Origin: an uncultured Clostridia bacterium
GTDB taxonomy: Bacteria > Bacillota > Clostridia > TANB77 > CAG-508
Assembly (NCBI GenBank): GCA_934122035.1
Contig: CAKOVP010000012.1
Coordinates: 1 to 37,661, forward strand
Direction of reading: 5' to 3'
Length of the DNA: 37,661 nucleotides
The position numbers were made by a program, and so were the translations under genes. The notes beneath the pieces were generated by a model, which saw only the letters and a list, made by a program, of their open reading frames with translations, was not told the origin of the DNA and did not search any database. Positions 1 through 8,465 of this stretch are shown piece by piece (within the stretch, counting starts at the first letter, position 1; every line of letters begins with the position of its first letter).

Positions 1-218
1 GGGTTAGTTGTTTCGAGAACTAATTCTGAAGAGAAATCCTTTTCTCCACCTGCCAAGTCAACATTTCCTAATTTTACAGACCATTTTGCAATTCTAGTTG
101 ATGTGTTTGAATCTGCAGTACTTACATATTTTGAATATGTTCCTGCTACAAAGTACAAGCTTATTTCTACAGCAAAAATAAGTATTATGCCAATAATTTT
201 CATCTTACTTTTTTCCAT
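1..218 (-). CDS. TasA/camelysin-like secreted protein, partial (3' end beyond window)
   Basis: The gene starts at an ATG at 218 and runs off the window after 72 codons. The N-terminus is a signal segment (MEKSKMKI, then a hydrophobic stretch to about residue 26). It is followed by GTYSKYVSTAD and TSTRIAKW, the same layout as the protein at 1024-1659 (NTSAKYVTSAN, SARVAHW). Such proteins are typical fibre or camelysin-like substrates of SipW-type signal peptidases, and a SipW-like gene lies 37 bp upstream in the transcription direction. I infer an exported surface or matrix protein. The family is assigned from the N-terminal pattern only, because the mature domain is mostly missing. Confidence 0.6.
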   Translation of the reverse strand, partial: MEKSKMKIIGIILIFAVEISLYFVAGTYSKYVSTADSNTSTRIAKWSVKLGNVDLAGGEKDFSSELVLETTN

Positions 219-255
219 TGCAACCACTTTCCTTTCATTTGTTTTTTACATACTT

Positions 256-879
256 TTAATCTTCTTTTTTCTTATTTTCTAAGTGCTCTTTACTTTTTTG
301 CAACTCATAATTTAGTCTTTTTTCTCTTCTTTTGTTTCTTTTTTCCGCTTTTACCTTTTCACTATAAATAACACATATAAGCATAACTATTGGTATTGTA
401 AATATTACCACCATACCATAAGGCCTTTGCATAAAATTAATTAGTTTGCCTGTCAAAACAAGCTTTCTTACGTAAATTCCTTCAATAGCAGAAAAAGTTA
501 TCTTTTCTTCATCTTCCGCGTTATTTGCATCACCTTTCATGGTATAGTTTAAGCTTTCTCCCGTTTTGGTTATATTTACTATTCTATGTGTAACTAAAGT
601 ATTTTTTTTAATTTTATATGTTACAACATCTCCAATTTTCAAATTGCTTTCATTACTTATTTTTTTTATTAAAATTGTATCTCCTGTTTCAAATTCCCCA
701 GACATAGAGCCAGACATTACTTGCAATATTTTGTATCCAAATAAATCTGGAACTTCCTTTTCTAATACGAATTTTTGGAGTATTAATGCTATTACGGTAA
801 CAAACACAATTATAAAAATAATTGAAATTAATGTATTAATTACTTGTCCAAAAAAATTTTTTCTTTTTTTATTATTCAT
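256..879 (-). CDS. sipW: ER-type signal peptidase I (SipW-like)
   Basis: Membrane-bound signal peptidase of 207 aa. An N-terminal membrane helix (about 14-36) is followed by the catalytic box MSGSMSG with the probable nucleophile Ser58. VTHRIV supplies His98 where ordinary bacterial enzymes have Lys, and GDANN supplies Asp117. A Ser-His-Asp arrangement marks the ER/SipW subfamily. A second membrane helix lies at about 150-172, followed by a very basic cytoplasmic tail. The gene sits between two TasA-like genes, as SipW does with its substrates in Bacillus, so it probably processes both. The subfamily call is firm; the symbol is by analogy. Confidence 0.85.
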   Translation of the reverse strand: MNNKKRKNFFGQVINTLISIIFIIVFVTVIALILQKFVLEKEVPDLFGYKILQVMSGSMSGEFETGDTILIKKISNESNLKIGDVVTYKIKKNTLVTHRIVNITKTGESLNYTMKGDANNAEDEEKITFSAIEGIYVRKLVLTGKLINFMQRPYGMVVIFTIPIVMLICVIYSEKVKAEKRNKRREKRLNYELQKSKEHLENKKKED

Positions 880-1023
880 TATAATTTCCTTTTCTAATTA
901 ATCCTATGTATAATACTGTATTTATATAAATACACTTATAAAAATCCTTGTGTCTAATAACTTTTATAAATATATTTATCTTAATTGCAAGCCCTATTTT
1001 GTATAATAGAGCCTGCGTTGTTT

Positions 1024-1659
1024 TTAATTAGCCTGTGTTACTGCAATATTTACAGATAAACTAATTGTCTTATCTCCTTTTGACACTAAATTTCCTAACA
1101 ATGTATCTTTTTCATCGTTTCCATCAAGTTCCCAAGTCCAACCAATAGTATAAGTATCTCCACCTAATGAACCTGCATTATGTACTTGAACACCATCATC
1201 TATATTATTTATTGCAGACTTTAATTCTTCAAAAGTCATATTTTCTGTTGTAACAGTTGGCTTTGATGCCTTATCATCACCGGTATTCGGTTTTGTAAAC
1301 GAATATTTTATGGGATTGTAGTCACTTACAGCTCCATTTACCTCATCATTTCCGTTGGCTCTAATACTTAATGTATATGCTGTTTCAACATCTCCATCTA
1401 TCGTAAAACTATATGTACCAGATGTTCCTGGTGCGATAATTCCTTGTTCTTCAGAACCTGGAGCAACATTCATATACGAAGATGCAAACAAATCTTTTAT
1501 ATTATTTGTTGTATTAATATTCCAATGAGCAACTCTAGCTGAATCTGTTCCATTTGCAGAAGTAACGTATTTAGCAGATGTATTTGATATTACTAGCATA
1601 ATTGCAGCCAATACTAATACTAATATTGCAAATGCAACTAAAATTTTCTCCTTACTCAT
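1024..1659 (-). CDS. TasA/camelysin-like secreted fibre protein
   Basis: A 211-aa exported protein. A hydrophobic signal helix (about 5-26) ends at NTSAKYV, the probable SipW cleavage region. The mature part (about 30-211) is polar and rich in beta-type sequence, with SARVAHWNINTTNN near its start and a glycine/threonine-rich stretch (APGTSGTYSFTIDGD). Length and layout match the short camelysin/TasA-like proteins of Clostridia. It is the first gene of a minus-strand cluster with the SipW-like peptidase and a second paralogue. I infer a biofilm-fibre or surface role; no catalytic residues are visible. Confidence 0.65.
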   Translation of the reverse strand: MSKEKILVAFAILVLVLAAIMLVISNTSAKYVTSANGTDSARVAHWNINTTNNIKDLFASSYMNVAPGSEEQGIIAPGTSGTYSFTIDGDVETAYTLSIRANGNDEVNGAVSDYNPIKYSFTKPNTGDDKASKPTVTTENMTFEELKSAINNIDDGVQVHNAGSLGGDTYTIGWTWELDGNDEKDTLLGNLVSKGDKTISLSVNIAVTQAN

Positions 1660-1801
1660 TTGTATTTTTCCTTTCCCTTCATCTTTAATTTATCTAATAA
1701 TTAATTTTATAATAAACTGCAATTTAATTATATCAATCACAACAGATTTTATCAATAGTTTTTTAGTCTTTAATTTTAGCATTTTATGGATATTAAATAC
1801 G

Positions 1802-1850
1802 AAAACAAGTAATCCCAATATAAACTTATATATTGAAATTACCTGTTTTT
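1802..1850 (-). terminator. Hairpin terminator after rplS
   Basis: Arms at 1803-1822 and 1829-1848 form an about 20-bp stem with three G-U pairs and a short loop. It lies 24 bases past the rplS stop. The minus-strand T tract is short and interrupted; the plus strand beyond it is also T-rich, so it may work in both directions. Confidence 0.6.
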
Positions 1851-1871
1851 AAATTATTTATTTTTTACCTA

Positions 1872-2327
1872 TTATTCAGCTTTTGGTGCTTCTGCAACTG
1901 GTGCTGTTTCTTCTGCTACAACTTCTTCAGCTGGAGTTTCAACAGCTTCTGCTTTTATTTCAAGATATTTAGATTCTATTTTTGCTCCAATATCTTCTTT
2001 TGTCTTAGCAGCTTTTCCAACTCTGTCTCTTAAATAGTATAACTTAGCTCTTCTTGCTTTACCTACTCTAACTACTTCTACTTTTTCTACTAATGGTGAA
2101 TGTACTAAGAATGTTTTTTCAACTCCTACACCATAAGCAATTCTTCTTACTGTGAATGTGGCATTAACACTTCCACCTTGTTTCTTGATTATTATTCCTT
2201 CGAATACTTGGATTCTTTCTCTATTTCCTTCTTTAATTCTTTGATGTACTCTAACTGTATCACCAACTTTAAGATCTGGAATTTTATTTTTCAATTGTTC
2301 ATGTTCGATTGATTTTATGATATCCAT
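1872..2327 (-). CDS. rplS: 50S ribosomal protein L19 with acidic C-terminal tail
   Basis: Ribosomal protein L19, at the 30S-50S interface. Family motifs are GDTVRVHQRIKEGNRERIQ, FEGIII, FTVRRIAYGVGVEKTF and RRAKLYYLRDRVGKAAK. The core ends near residue 117. The remaining ~34 residues form an Ala/Glu/Val/Pro-rich low-complexity tail absent from ordinary L19 proteins of about 115 aa. Start ATG 2327 follows GGAGA. It is the last gene of the ylxM-ffh-rpsP-khpA-rimM-trmD-rplS cluster, 16 bp after trmD. Confidence 0.96.
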   Translation of the reverse strand: MDIIKSIEHEQLKNKIPDLKVGDTVRVHQRIKEGNRERIQVFEGIIIKKQGGSVNATFTVRRIAYGVGVEKTFLVHSPLVEKVEVVRVGKARRAKLYYLRDRVGKAAKTKEDIGAKIESKYLEIKAEAVETPAEEVVAEETAPVAEAPKAE

Positions 2328-2343
2328 TGATATTCTCCTTTCT

Positions 2344-3054
2344 TTATATTTCTTTATTTTCTATTATTATTTTTGCTTCTTTACATTCTTTTTCTGTTAG
2401 AAGCTCTGGTCTTTTTAAATATGTGTTTATTAATGAACTTTTATTTCGCCATTCTTCTATTTTTTGATGATTTCCAGATGCAAGTACTTCTGGTACTTTC
2501 TTGTCTAAAAATATTTCTGGTCTTGTATATTGACTATATTCTAAATGTCCTTTTGAAAAAGATTCTTCTACCGTTGAGTCCTTACTTAGAACTCCCTCTA
2601 CATATCTGCTAACTGAATCTATTAATACCATTGCTGGTAGTTCTCCTCCTGTTAGTACATAATCTCCAATAGATATTTCTTCGTCTACAATTTCATCTAG
2701 AACTCTTTGATCAATTCCTTCATAATGACCACATAGAAGAGTTAGTTCTGGCTCTTTTGCAAGCTCTTGAACTTTACTTTGGGTTAATTTTTTTCCTTGG
2801 GGTGATAGAAATATTACTTTTGCATTTGTATTTTGTATAGATTTATATGCATCATATACTACATCTGCTCTTACAACCATTCCTGCTCCTCCACCGTATG
2901 GAGTATCATCTACTTTTTTGTGTTTGTCTTTTGAAAAATCTCTAATATTAATTAAGTTAATATCTATTAAATTTTTCTTAGACGCCCTTTCGATAATACT
3001 ATAATTTAGTGGTTCAAACATTTCTGGAAATAATGTTAATACATTAAATTTCAT
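2344..3054 (-). CDS. trmD: tRNA (guanine-N1)-methyltransferase
   Basis: SAM-dependent enzyme that forms m1G37 in tRNAs with G36, preventing +1 frameshifting. It has 236 aa, normal for the family. Visible motifs are MKFNVLTLFPEMF at the start, DDTPYGGGAGMV, FLSPQGKKL, LCGHYEGID and the knotted SAM site SIGDYVLTGGELPAM. The ATG at 3054 follows AAAGGGG. It lies between rimM and rplS, the usual order in Bacillota. Confidence 0.97.
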   Translation of the reverse strand: MKFNVLTLFPEMFEPLNYSIIERASKKNLIDINLINIRDFSKDKHKKVDDTPYGGGAGMVVRADVVYDAYKSIQNTNAKVIFLSPQGKKLTQSKVQELAKEPELTLLCGHYEGIDQRVLDEIVDEEISIGDYVLTGGELPAMVLIDSVSRYVEGVLSKDSTVEESFSKGHLEYSQYTRPEIFLDKKVPEVLASGNHQKIEEWRNKSSLINTYLKRPELLTEKECKEAKIIIENKEI

Positions 3055-3072
3055 ATTGTTTCCCCTTTATTT

Positions 3073-3579
3073 TTAAATTAATCCTTCAATAATATGAACT
3101 ATTACTTTTTTGTTTTCAATATCAACTTTTTTTATAACATCTTTTATTGCCGGTAACAATATTTGTTTTCCTTCGCTGGTCCTTACAACATATATATCAC
3201 TGCTTCCTGCATTATATATATCTTCTAAAGTTCCTAAAAGTTTTTCTTCATCAGTATAAACATCCAATCCAATTAGGTCTACTATAAAGTATGTTCCTTC
3301 TGGTAGCTTTCTAGCATCTTTTCTGTTTATCTTTATATAACAGTTTCTAAGGCTTTCTGCTTGTTCTGGTGTATCTATACCTTTTAATTTCAAAATTATC
3401 ATATTTTTATGATAGTTTGATTTTTCTATTTCAAATAGTTCTAAATTTTTTCTTTTTTCTATATAGATTTGTTTTAGTGTATCAAATTGAGTTATATCAT
3501 CTGTAAAAGGTACAACTTTTACCTGTCCTTTTATTCCAAATGTATTTACTATTTGACCAATCTCTAAATATTCTTCCAT
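3073..3579 (-). CDS. rimM: 16S rRNA processing protein RimM
   Basis: Ribosome maturation factor for the 30S head, binding S19. The 168 residues begin with EYLEIGQIVNTFGIKGQVKV, the usual start of the N-terminal barrel. The C-terminal PRC-barrel part follows PEGTYFIVDLIGLDVYTDE and contains LGTLEDIYNAGSSDIYVV and LLPAIKDVI. The start ATG 3579 is only 9 bp from the khpA stop, so the two are translated from one operon mRNA. Confidence 0.96.
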   Translation of the reverse strand: MEEYLEIGQIVNTFGIKGQVKVVPFTDDITQFDTLKQIYIEKRKNLELFEIEKSNYHKNMIILKLKGIDTPEQAESLRNCYIKINRKDARKLPEGTYFIVDLIGLDVYTDEEKLLGTLEDIYNAGSSDIYVVRTSEGKQILLPAIKDVIKKVDIENKKVIVHIIEGLI

Positions 3580-3588
3580 AAAGTTTAC

Positions 3589-3819
3589 CTATTCTTCAAA
3601 TATTATTCCAACTTTTTTGTTTTCTTTAGCTGTAATTGATTTCATAACAGTTCTTATTGCTTTTGCAATTCTACCTTGTTTTCCAATTATTCTTCCCATA
3701 TCTTCATTTGCGACTTTGACTTTTAATAAAGTTCCTTTTTCATCGTCTATTCTAGATATTTGAACTTGGTCTTTATTTTCTACAAGGCTCTCTACTATTG
3801 TTCTTAAAATTTCTTCCAT
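3589..3819 (-). CDS. khpA: KH-domain RNA-binding protein KhpA
   Basis: Small RNA-binding protein (76 aa) made of one KH domain. The GxxG loop is visible in MGRIIGKQGRIAKAIRTVM. Known relatives (YlqC/KhpA) work with KhpB/Jag in cell elongation and RNA regulation. It lies between rpsP and rimM, the standard place for khpA. ATG 3819 follows AAGGAAAGG. Confidence 0.93.
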   Translation of the reverse strand: MEEILRTIVESLVENKDQVQISRIDDEKGTLLKVKVANEDMGRIIGKQGRIAKAIRTVMKSITAKENKKVGIIFEE

Positions 3820-3843
3820 ATTTTTGCCTTTCCTTATACACTA

Positions 3844-4074
3844 TTATGCTTTTTCTATTAAAGCTTTAACTGTATCTGTTGGCTTTGCACCATTTTTTAT
3901 CCATTTTTCTACTTTTTCATTGTCTAATTTGATTGTAGCTGGATTTGTCATTGGATCATATGTTCCAATTTTTTCTACTATTCTACCATCTCTTGGAGAT
4001 CTTGAGTCTGCAACAACTATGTGATAGAATGGAGCTTTTTTAGCACCTGCTCTTTGTAATCTGATTTTTACCAT
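3844..4074 (-). CDS. rpsP: 30S ribosomal protein S16
   Basis: Ribosomal protein S16, 76 aa. It begins MVKIRLQRAGAKKAPFYHIV, followed by ADSRSPRDGRIVEKIGTYDP, the hallmark of the family. Shine-Dalgarno GGAGG precedes ATG 4074. It is the gene after ffh, separated by 112 bp of AT-rich sequence that could hold an internal promoter. Confidence 0.98.
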   Translation of the reverse strand: MVKIRLQRAGAKKAPFYHIVVADSRSPRDGRIVEKIGTYDPMTNPATIKLDNEKVEKWIKNGAKPTDTVKALIEKA

Positions 4075-4186
4075 TTTAAATTCACCTCCGAAAAGTTATA
4101 CTATTTATAATATATTTTTCTACTATTTTACTTAATTATTGTTTTACTTCTTAAGCTTGTAGTAGTAAATATTAAAAACAATTTAA

Positions 4187-5542
4187 TTACATCATATTCT
4201 TTAATTCCTTAGGATCCATATTTTTCATTTGACTCATCATTTTTTTCATAGATTTGCTATCTTTCATTTGTCTCATCATCTTTTGAGTCATTTCAAATGA
4301 TTTCATAAATTTGTTTATATCTTGTACATTTGTTCCGCTTCCTTTTGCTATACGTAGTCTTCTTTGACCATTTAATAGTTTAGGATTTTTTCTTTCTTTT
4401 TCTGTCATTGAACAAATTATTGCTTCTATTCTAACAAATTCTTTTTCGTCTACTTTTAAATCCTTTATGTTTGCCATTCCAGGTATTAGTTTTAAAAGAG
4501 ATGAGAATGAACCCATTTTTTTAACTTGTCTTAATTGAGCTAGATAATCGTTTAAGTCGAATTCTTTTTTAGCTAATTGCTTGGTTAATTTTTCTGCTTC
4601 TTCTTGGTCAAAGCTTTCTTCTGCTTTTTCTATGATTGATAATACATCTCCCATACCAAGTATTCTAGAAGCCATTCTGTCTGGATGGAAAACTTCAAGT
4701 TCACTTAATTTTTCTCCAACACCCACAAATTTTATTGGTTTTCCTGTAACTTTTTTTACAGATAATGCAGCACCACCACGTGTGTCTCCATCTAGCTTTG
4801 TAAGTATTACTCCATCTATTCCTAATGCATCATTAAATCCTGTTGCAACATTAACTGCTTCTTGACCTGTCATACTATCTACTACAAGTAGTATTTCGTG
4901 TGGATGGATATTAGCCTTTAAGTTTTTAAGTTCATCCATAAGAGCTTCGTCTATTTGAAGTCTACCTGCTGTATCTAATATTATAACATCATTTAATTTA
5001 GAATAAGCTATGTTTACCGCTTGTCTTGCTATTGCTACAACGTCTTTTGAATTTTCATTTGCATATACTGGAATATTTAGTTGTGAACCAACTACTTGTA
5101 ATTGCTTTATAGCTGCTGGTCTGTATACATCACATGCAACTAATAGTGGCTTTTTACCTTCTTTTCTAAGAAGATTTGCAAGTTTTCCTGCTGTTGTTGT
5201 TTTTCCAGAACCTTGAAGTCCCACTAACATTATTATTGTTGGTGGATTTGGACTAAAGTTTATTCTGCTTTCTGTTCCACCCAATAATTCGATTAATTCG
5301 TCTTTTACAATTTTAACAACTTGTTGTCCAGGAGTTAAAGATTTTAAAACATCTTGACCTAAAGCTTTTTCTTGTATGCTTGCTGTAAACTCTTTTACTA
5401 TTTTGTAGTTTACATCTGCATCTAGGAGTGCAAGTTTTACCTCTCTTAACATATCTTTTAAATCTGATTCTGTTATTCTTGTTTTTCCTCTTAGTTTCTT
5501 TGTAAATTCTTGCAATTTAGAAGATAATCCTTCAAAAGCCAT
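4187..5542 (-). CDS. ffh: Signal recognition particle GTPase Ffh
   Basis: SRP54-family GTPase that delivers nascent membrane proteins to the membrane through FtsY. Of 451 aa, residues 1-295 are the NG domain, with GLQGSGKTTTAGKLA (G1), DTAGRLQ (G3), TKLDGDTRGG (G4) and a closing GVGEKLSELEVFHP. The rest is the Met-rich M domain that binds signal peptides and 4.5S RNA. The C-terminus packs many Met residues (TQKMMRQMKDSKSMKKMMSQ). AAGGAGG precedes ATG 5542. ylxM is 39 bp upstream. Confidence 0.98.
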   Translation of the reverse strand: MAFEGLSSKLQEFTKKLRGKTRITESDLKDMLREVKLALLDADVNYKIVKEFTASIQEKALGQDVLKSLTPGQQVVKIVKDELIELLGGTESRINFSPNPPTIIMLVGLQGSGKTTTAGKLANLLRKEGKKPLLVACDVYRPAAIKQLQVVGSQLNIPVYANENSKDVVAIARQAVNIAYSKLNDVIILDTAGRLQIDEALMDELKNLKANIHPHEILLVVDSMTGQEAVNVATGFNDALGIDGVILTKLDGDTRGGAALSVKKVTGKPIKFVGVGEKLSELEVFHPDRMASRILGMGDVLSIIEKAEESFDQEEAEKLTKQLAKKEFDLNDYLAQLRQVKKMGSFSSLLKLIPGMANIKDLKVDEKEFVRIEAIICSMTEKERKNPKLLNGQRRLRIAKGSGTNVQDINKFMKSFEMTQKMMRQMKDSKSMKKMMSQMKNMDPKELKNMM

Positions 5543-5581
5543 ATTTTAAAACCTCCTTTTTCTATTGTAAATCCTTATAAA

Positions 5582-5932
5582 CTATGCATTTAAGTTTATT
5601 AATTCTTTTCTTACATTCTTTAAGATTTTTTCTACTTGTTTGTCTGTTGCATCTATTGAAATCTTACTAATTTGTGAAAGAATATTTTGGATTTGTTGTT
5701 CTTGATTTAGTGTCTTTTTCATAATTCCTAGCTTTTGTTCGTATTCCAAAAGCCTTTGTTCTCCTTTCCTAACAATTTCTTGAACTGCCTGCCTTGTTAT
5801 ATCGTAATTTTCTGATATTTCGGTTATAGATAAATCGTTATTTGCAAAGTCCCTTATTATATTTTGTTGCTTTGGCGTTAATAGATTTCCATATATTCCA
5901 TAAAGCATACTTAACTGAACTTTTTTCTCCAT
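5582..5932 (-). CDS. ylxM: YlxM-family helix-turn-helix protein (SRP-associated)
   Basis: A 116-aa protein of the UPF0122/YlxM family. The helix-turn-helix is visible in LSITEISENYDITRQAVQEI (about 52-71), after YGNLLTPKQQNIIRDF. In streptococci YlxM stimulates SRP GTPase activity. Here it is the first gene of the ffh operon, transcribed from a near-consensus promoter at 5984-6013. ATG 5932 follows AAAGG. Confidence 0.94.
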   Translation of the reverse strand: MEKKVQLSMLYGIYGNLLTPKQQNIIRDFANNDLSITEISENYDITRQAVQEIVRKGEQRLLEYEQKLGIMKKTLNQEQQIQNILSQISKISIDATDKQVEKILKNVRKELINLNA

Positions 5933-5983
5933 TTTACCTTTCCCCTTTGCTTGGCAAATTCTTTAAATTTGTAATGCTTATCT

Positions 5984-6032
5984 AGTATATGATATTTTTA
6001 AAAATTTGTCAAGTACTTTTACTTGACAAATT
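5984..6032 (-). promoter_or_regulatory. ylxM-ffh promoter overlapped by a perfect inverted repeat
   Basis: On the minus strand TTGACA (6008-6013) and TATACT (5984-5989) are 18 bp apart. The -35 box lies inside a perfect 12-bp inverted repeat with a 4-base spacer, ATTTGTCAAGTA at 6005-6016 and its complement at 6021-6032. The placement suggests a repressor operator. It could also act as a weak terminator for recN, though recN ends about 70 bp away and no good T tract follows. Confidence 0.6.
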
Positions 6033-6103
6033 AAAATTAGGGTGCCATTTTAGCGGGTTTGCTGTTTTGATTTTTGAAAATTGTATTTTTTGTTTTATGT
6101 AAT

Positions 6104-7729
6104 TTATGCTATTTTATTGCGTAATTCTTTTGCATGAGATATTGCAATTTCTGTTACTTCTCCTGATGCAATTCTTGCAATTTCTTTTATTGTATCTTCT
6201 TCGTCTAATAATTTTATTTTAGTGTTTGTCTTTCCGTTTTCTACTTCCTTATAGATATAGTAATTAAATTCGCCTTTTGCCGCAATAGATGCTAAGTGTG
6301 TTACTATTAAAACTTGATGTTTTTGTGCTATTTTCTTTAGCTTAACTCCTACCGAATTTGCAGCCTTTCCACTAATACCTGTATCTATTTCATCAAATAT
6401 TAATACTGGAACCTCGTCTATGTCTGAAAGTACTGTTTTTATTGCAAGCATAATTCTAGACATTTCTCCTCCTGATGCAATTTTGTTTAGCTTTTTTTCC
6501 TCTTCTCCTAAGTTAGTTGTAATAACAAATTCAACATAGCTTAATCCATTTGATGTAAACTCTGCTAAATCTATTATTTTTGCATTAAATTTTGCATTCT
6601 TCATTTCTAGTTCACTAAGTTCTTTGTTAATTTTTTCATTTAATATTACTGACGCTTCCATTCTTTTTGTTTTTATGCTTTCACATAATTTAAGCATTTT
6701 GTTTTCTAGTTCTTGGATTCTAGCTTTTATTTTTTTATTTTCTTCTTCTGCATTATTAATTTTATCTATTTGAGTTGATAGTTCTTCTTTATATTCTAAA
6801 ATTTCTTCTATTGTATTACCATATTTTCTTTTTAAAGAATATATCTCGTCTAAGCGCTCTTCTATGCTATTTCTTTCTTGTTCATCAAAATATACGTCCT
6901 CCTTCATAGAAGAAATATCTCTAGATAATTCTTGTACTTCGTAATATATATTTTTTAGTTCTATTAATTTATCACTATATTTTTTATCTACATCTTCTAT
7001 TCTCTCTAGAGACCTTATAGAGTCGTTTATAACATCTATTACGGTTCCTTCTAGGTTATTTCCAACATTATTAAGAGATTCCGCAACTTTTTCTGAGCTC
7101 ATTATAATTTTTCTTTTTTCTTCTAAAGCCTCGTCTTCTCCTGTTTTTAAAGAAGCAGATTTTATTTCTTTATATTGGTATTGTAATAAATCTAATTTTC
7201 TTTGTTTTTCTATATCATCTCCATAATTATTGCTAAGTTCTTTTTTTAGCTCTTTATATTCATTAAACAGACTTGTATATTCTCCTAAAATTTCTTGCAT
7301 TTCTTTTCCTGCAAATTTGTCTAGATATTTTGTATGAAAGTTACTATCCATAAGAGTTTGATTGTCGTACTGTCCATGAATGTCTATTATATTTTTCATA
7401 AAATTTCTAAGTTCATTTACAGTTACCAATCTTCCATTTATTTTACATAAATTTTTACCAGATGTATTAATTTCTCTTGAAACTATTATAGTTCCGTCTA
7501 TTGCATTTTCGTTTTCTGGCATATATAAGCTTAGTTCTACAAAAGACATATTTTGCCCCTTACGTATCATTTCTTTTGAAAATCTTCCACCAGCAATTAT
7601 TCCTAAAGAGTCCACTATTAATGTTTTTCCGGCACCAGTTTCTCCCGTTAAAACATTTAGCCCTTTGTTTAAGTCTATTACTAAATCATCTATAATTCCT
7701 ATGTTTTTTATATGTAATGTTGTTATCAT
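6104..7729 (-). CDS. recN: DNA repair protein RecN
   Basis: SMC-like ATPase of double-strand break repair. Walker A is TGETGAGKTLIVDSLG near the N-terminus. Coiled coils fill the middle (about 150-380), the signature is LNKIASGGEMSRIMLAI and Walker B is VPVLIFDEIDTGISG, followed by VTHLASIAA. I chose ATG 7729 (MITTLHIKNIG), giving 541 aa, because GGAG lies 9 bases before it. An in-frame ATG five codons earlier at 7744 lacks a good site. It is divergent from the DUF4364 gene and probably SOS-controlled (see the operator at 7747-7760). Confidence 0.96.
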   Translation of the reverse strand: MITTLHIKNIGIIDDLVIDLNKGLNVLTGETGAGKTLIVDSLGIIAGGRFSKEMIRKGQNMSFVELSLYMPENENAIDGTIIVSREINTSGKNLCKINGRLVTVNELRNFMKNIIDIHGQYDNQTLMDSNFHTKYLDKFAGKEMQEILGEYTSLFNEYKELKKELSNNYGDDIEKQRKLDLLQYQYKEIKSASLKTGEDEALEEKRKIIMSSEKVAESLNNVGNNLEGTVIDVINDSIRSLERIEDVDKKYSDKLIELKNIYYEVQELSRDISSMKEDVYFDEQERNSIEERLDEIYSLKRKYGNTIEEILEYKEELSTQIDKINNAEEENKKIKARIQELENKMLKLCESIKTKRMEASVILNEKINKELSELEMKNAKFNAKIIDLAEFTSNGLSYVEFVITTNLGEEEKKLNKIASGGEMSRIMLAIKTVLSDIDEVPVLIFDEIDTGISGKAANSVGVKLKKIAQKHQVLIVTHLASIAAKGEFNYYIYKEVENGKTNTKIKLLDEEDTIKEIARIASGEVTEIAISHAKELRNKIA

Positions 7730-7746
7730 ATATAACATCTCCATTC

Positions 7747-7794
7747 CGAATTTATGTTCGTATATATATTACATTCTATTTTTCGTTTTGTCAA
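7747..7794 (-). promoter_or_regulatory. recN promoter with LexA-like operator
   Basis: Minus-strand TTGACA (7789-7794) and TATAAT-like TAATAT (7766-7771) are 17 bp apart. At the expected start point lies CGAACATAAATTCG (7747-7760), one base away from the Gram-positive LexA box pattern CGAAC-N4-GTTCG. A weaker half-match, CGAACAAAAATTTG, sits just upstream of the -35 (7804-7817). I infer SOS regulation of recN. Confidence 0.7.
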
Positions 7795-7833
7795 TACTTT
7801 TTACAAATTTTTGTTCGCATTTTAAACTTTTTC

Positions 7834-7861
7834 TTGATTTTCCGCACATCTGTGATATAAT
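7834..7861 (+). promoter_or_regulatory. Promoter of the DUF4364 gene
   Basis: TTGATT (7834-7839) and a perfect TATAAT (7856-7861), 16 bp apart, with TGTG before the -10 box. The TTG start with GGAG lies 34 bp downstream. Confidence 0.65.
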
Positions 7862-7894
7862 ACTAATATAAATTTTTAATGGAGTTGAGAGAAT

Positions 7895-8443
7895 TTGAAA
7901 ATAACATCTGATGACGAAACATTGGCAGAGAACAAAGTTCTTATTTTATATGTTCTAGACCAAGCAAACAAACCACTAACAAATGATGTATTATATAAAA
8001 TTGTTTTAGCAGCTGTTAATATGAACTATTTTTATTTTCAGCAATTTATTTTAGATTTAATAAATGTTGGATATATTTTTACTTTTCAAAAGGAAGACCA
8101 AACTTTATATCAAATTACAGAATCTGGTCAACGTACTTTAGATCTTACTTTAGATTTGTTACCTGGAATTATTAAGCTTAAGGCAGATACTAATTTAAAG
8201 CCTATTTTAGATATTTCTGAAGAAGAAAAATCTATAGTTGCAGAATATACTCCTCTTAGCGAAAATCACTATATTATAAATTGCAGAGTTGTAGATAATA
8301 ATGAGACTGTTTTTGAGGTTAAAACTTTTGCAGGTTCTCGTGAACAAGCAAAGCAAATTGTAGATAATTGGCAAAATAATGCTGGAACTATTTATCCTCA
8401 AATTTTAGAAATATTAACCAAAGAACAAAATAATTCTAATTAA
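7895..8443 (+). CDS. DUF4364 family protein (winged-helix regulator-like)
   Basis: A 182-aa protein of the clostridial DUF4364 family. The N-terminal half is wHTH-like: ENKVLILYVLDQANKPLTND, a second helix FYFQQFILDLINVGYI and a wing ending in YQITESGQRTLDL. The C-terminal half (about 110-180) is a beta-rich domain with ENHYIINCRV. The start is TTG 7895, ten bases after GGAG. The divergent position to recN is compact, so both promoters share about 150 bp. The function is not known; a regulator is inferred from the fold. Confidence 0.85.
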   Translation: MKITSDDETLAENKVLILYVLDQANKPLTNDVLYKIVLAAVNMNYFYFQQFILDLINVGYIFTFQKEDQTLYQITESGQRTLDLTLDLLPGIIKLKADTNLKPILDISEEEKSIVAEYTPLSENHYIINCRVVDNNETVFEVKTFAGSREQAKQIVDNWQNNAGTIYPQILEILTKEQNNSN

Positions 8444-8465
8444 TTTTTTGTAAAAAAAATTATAC

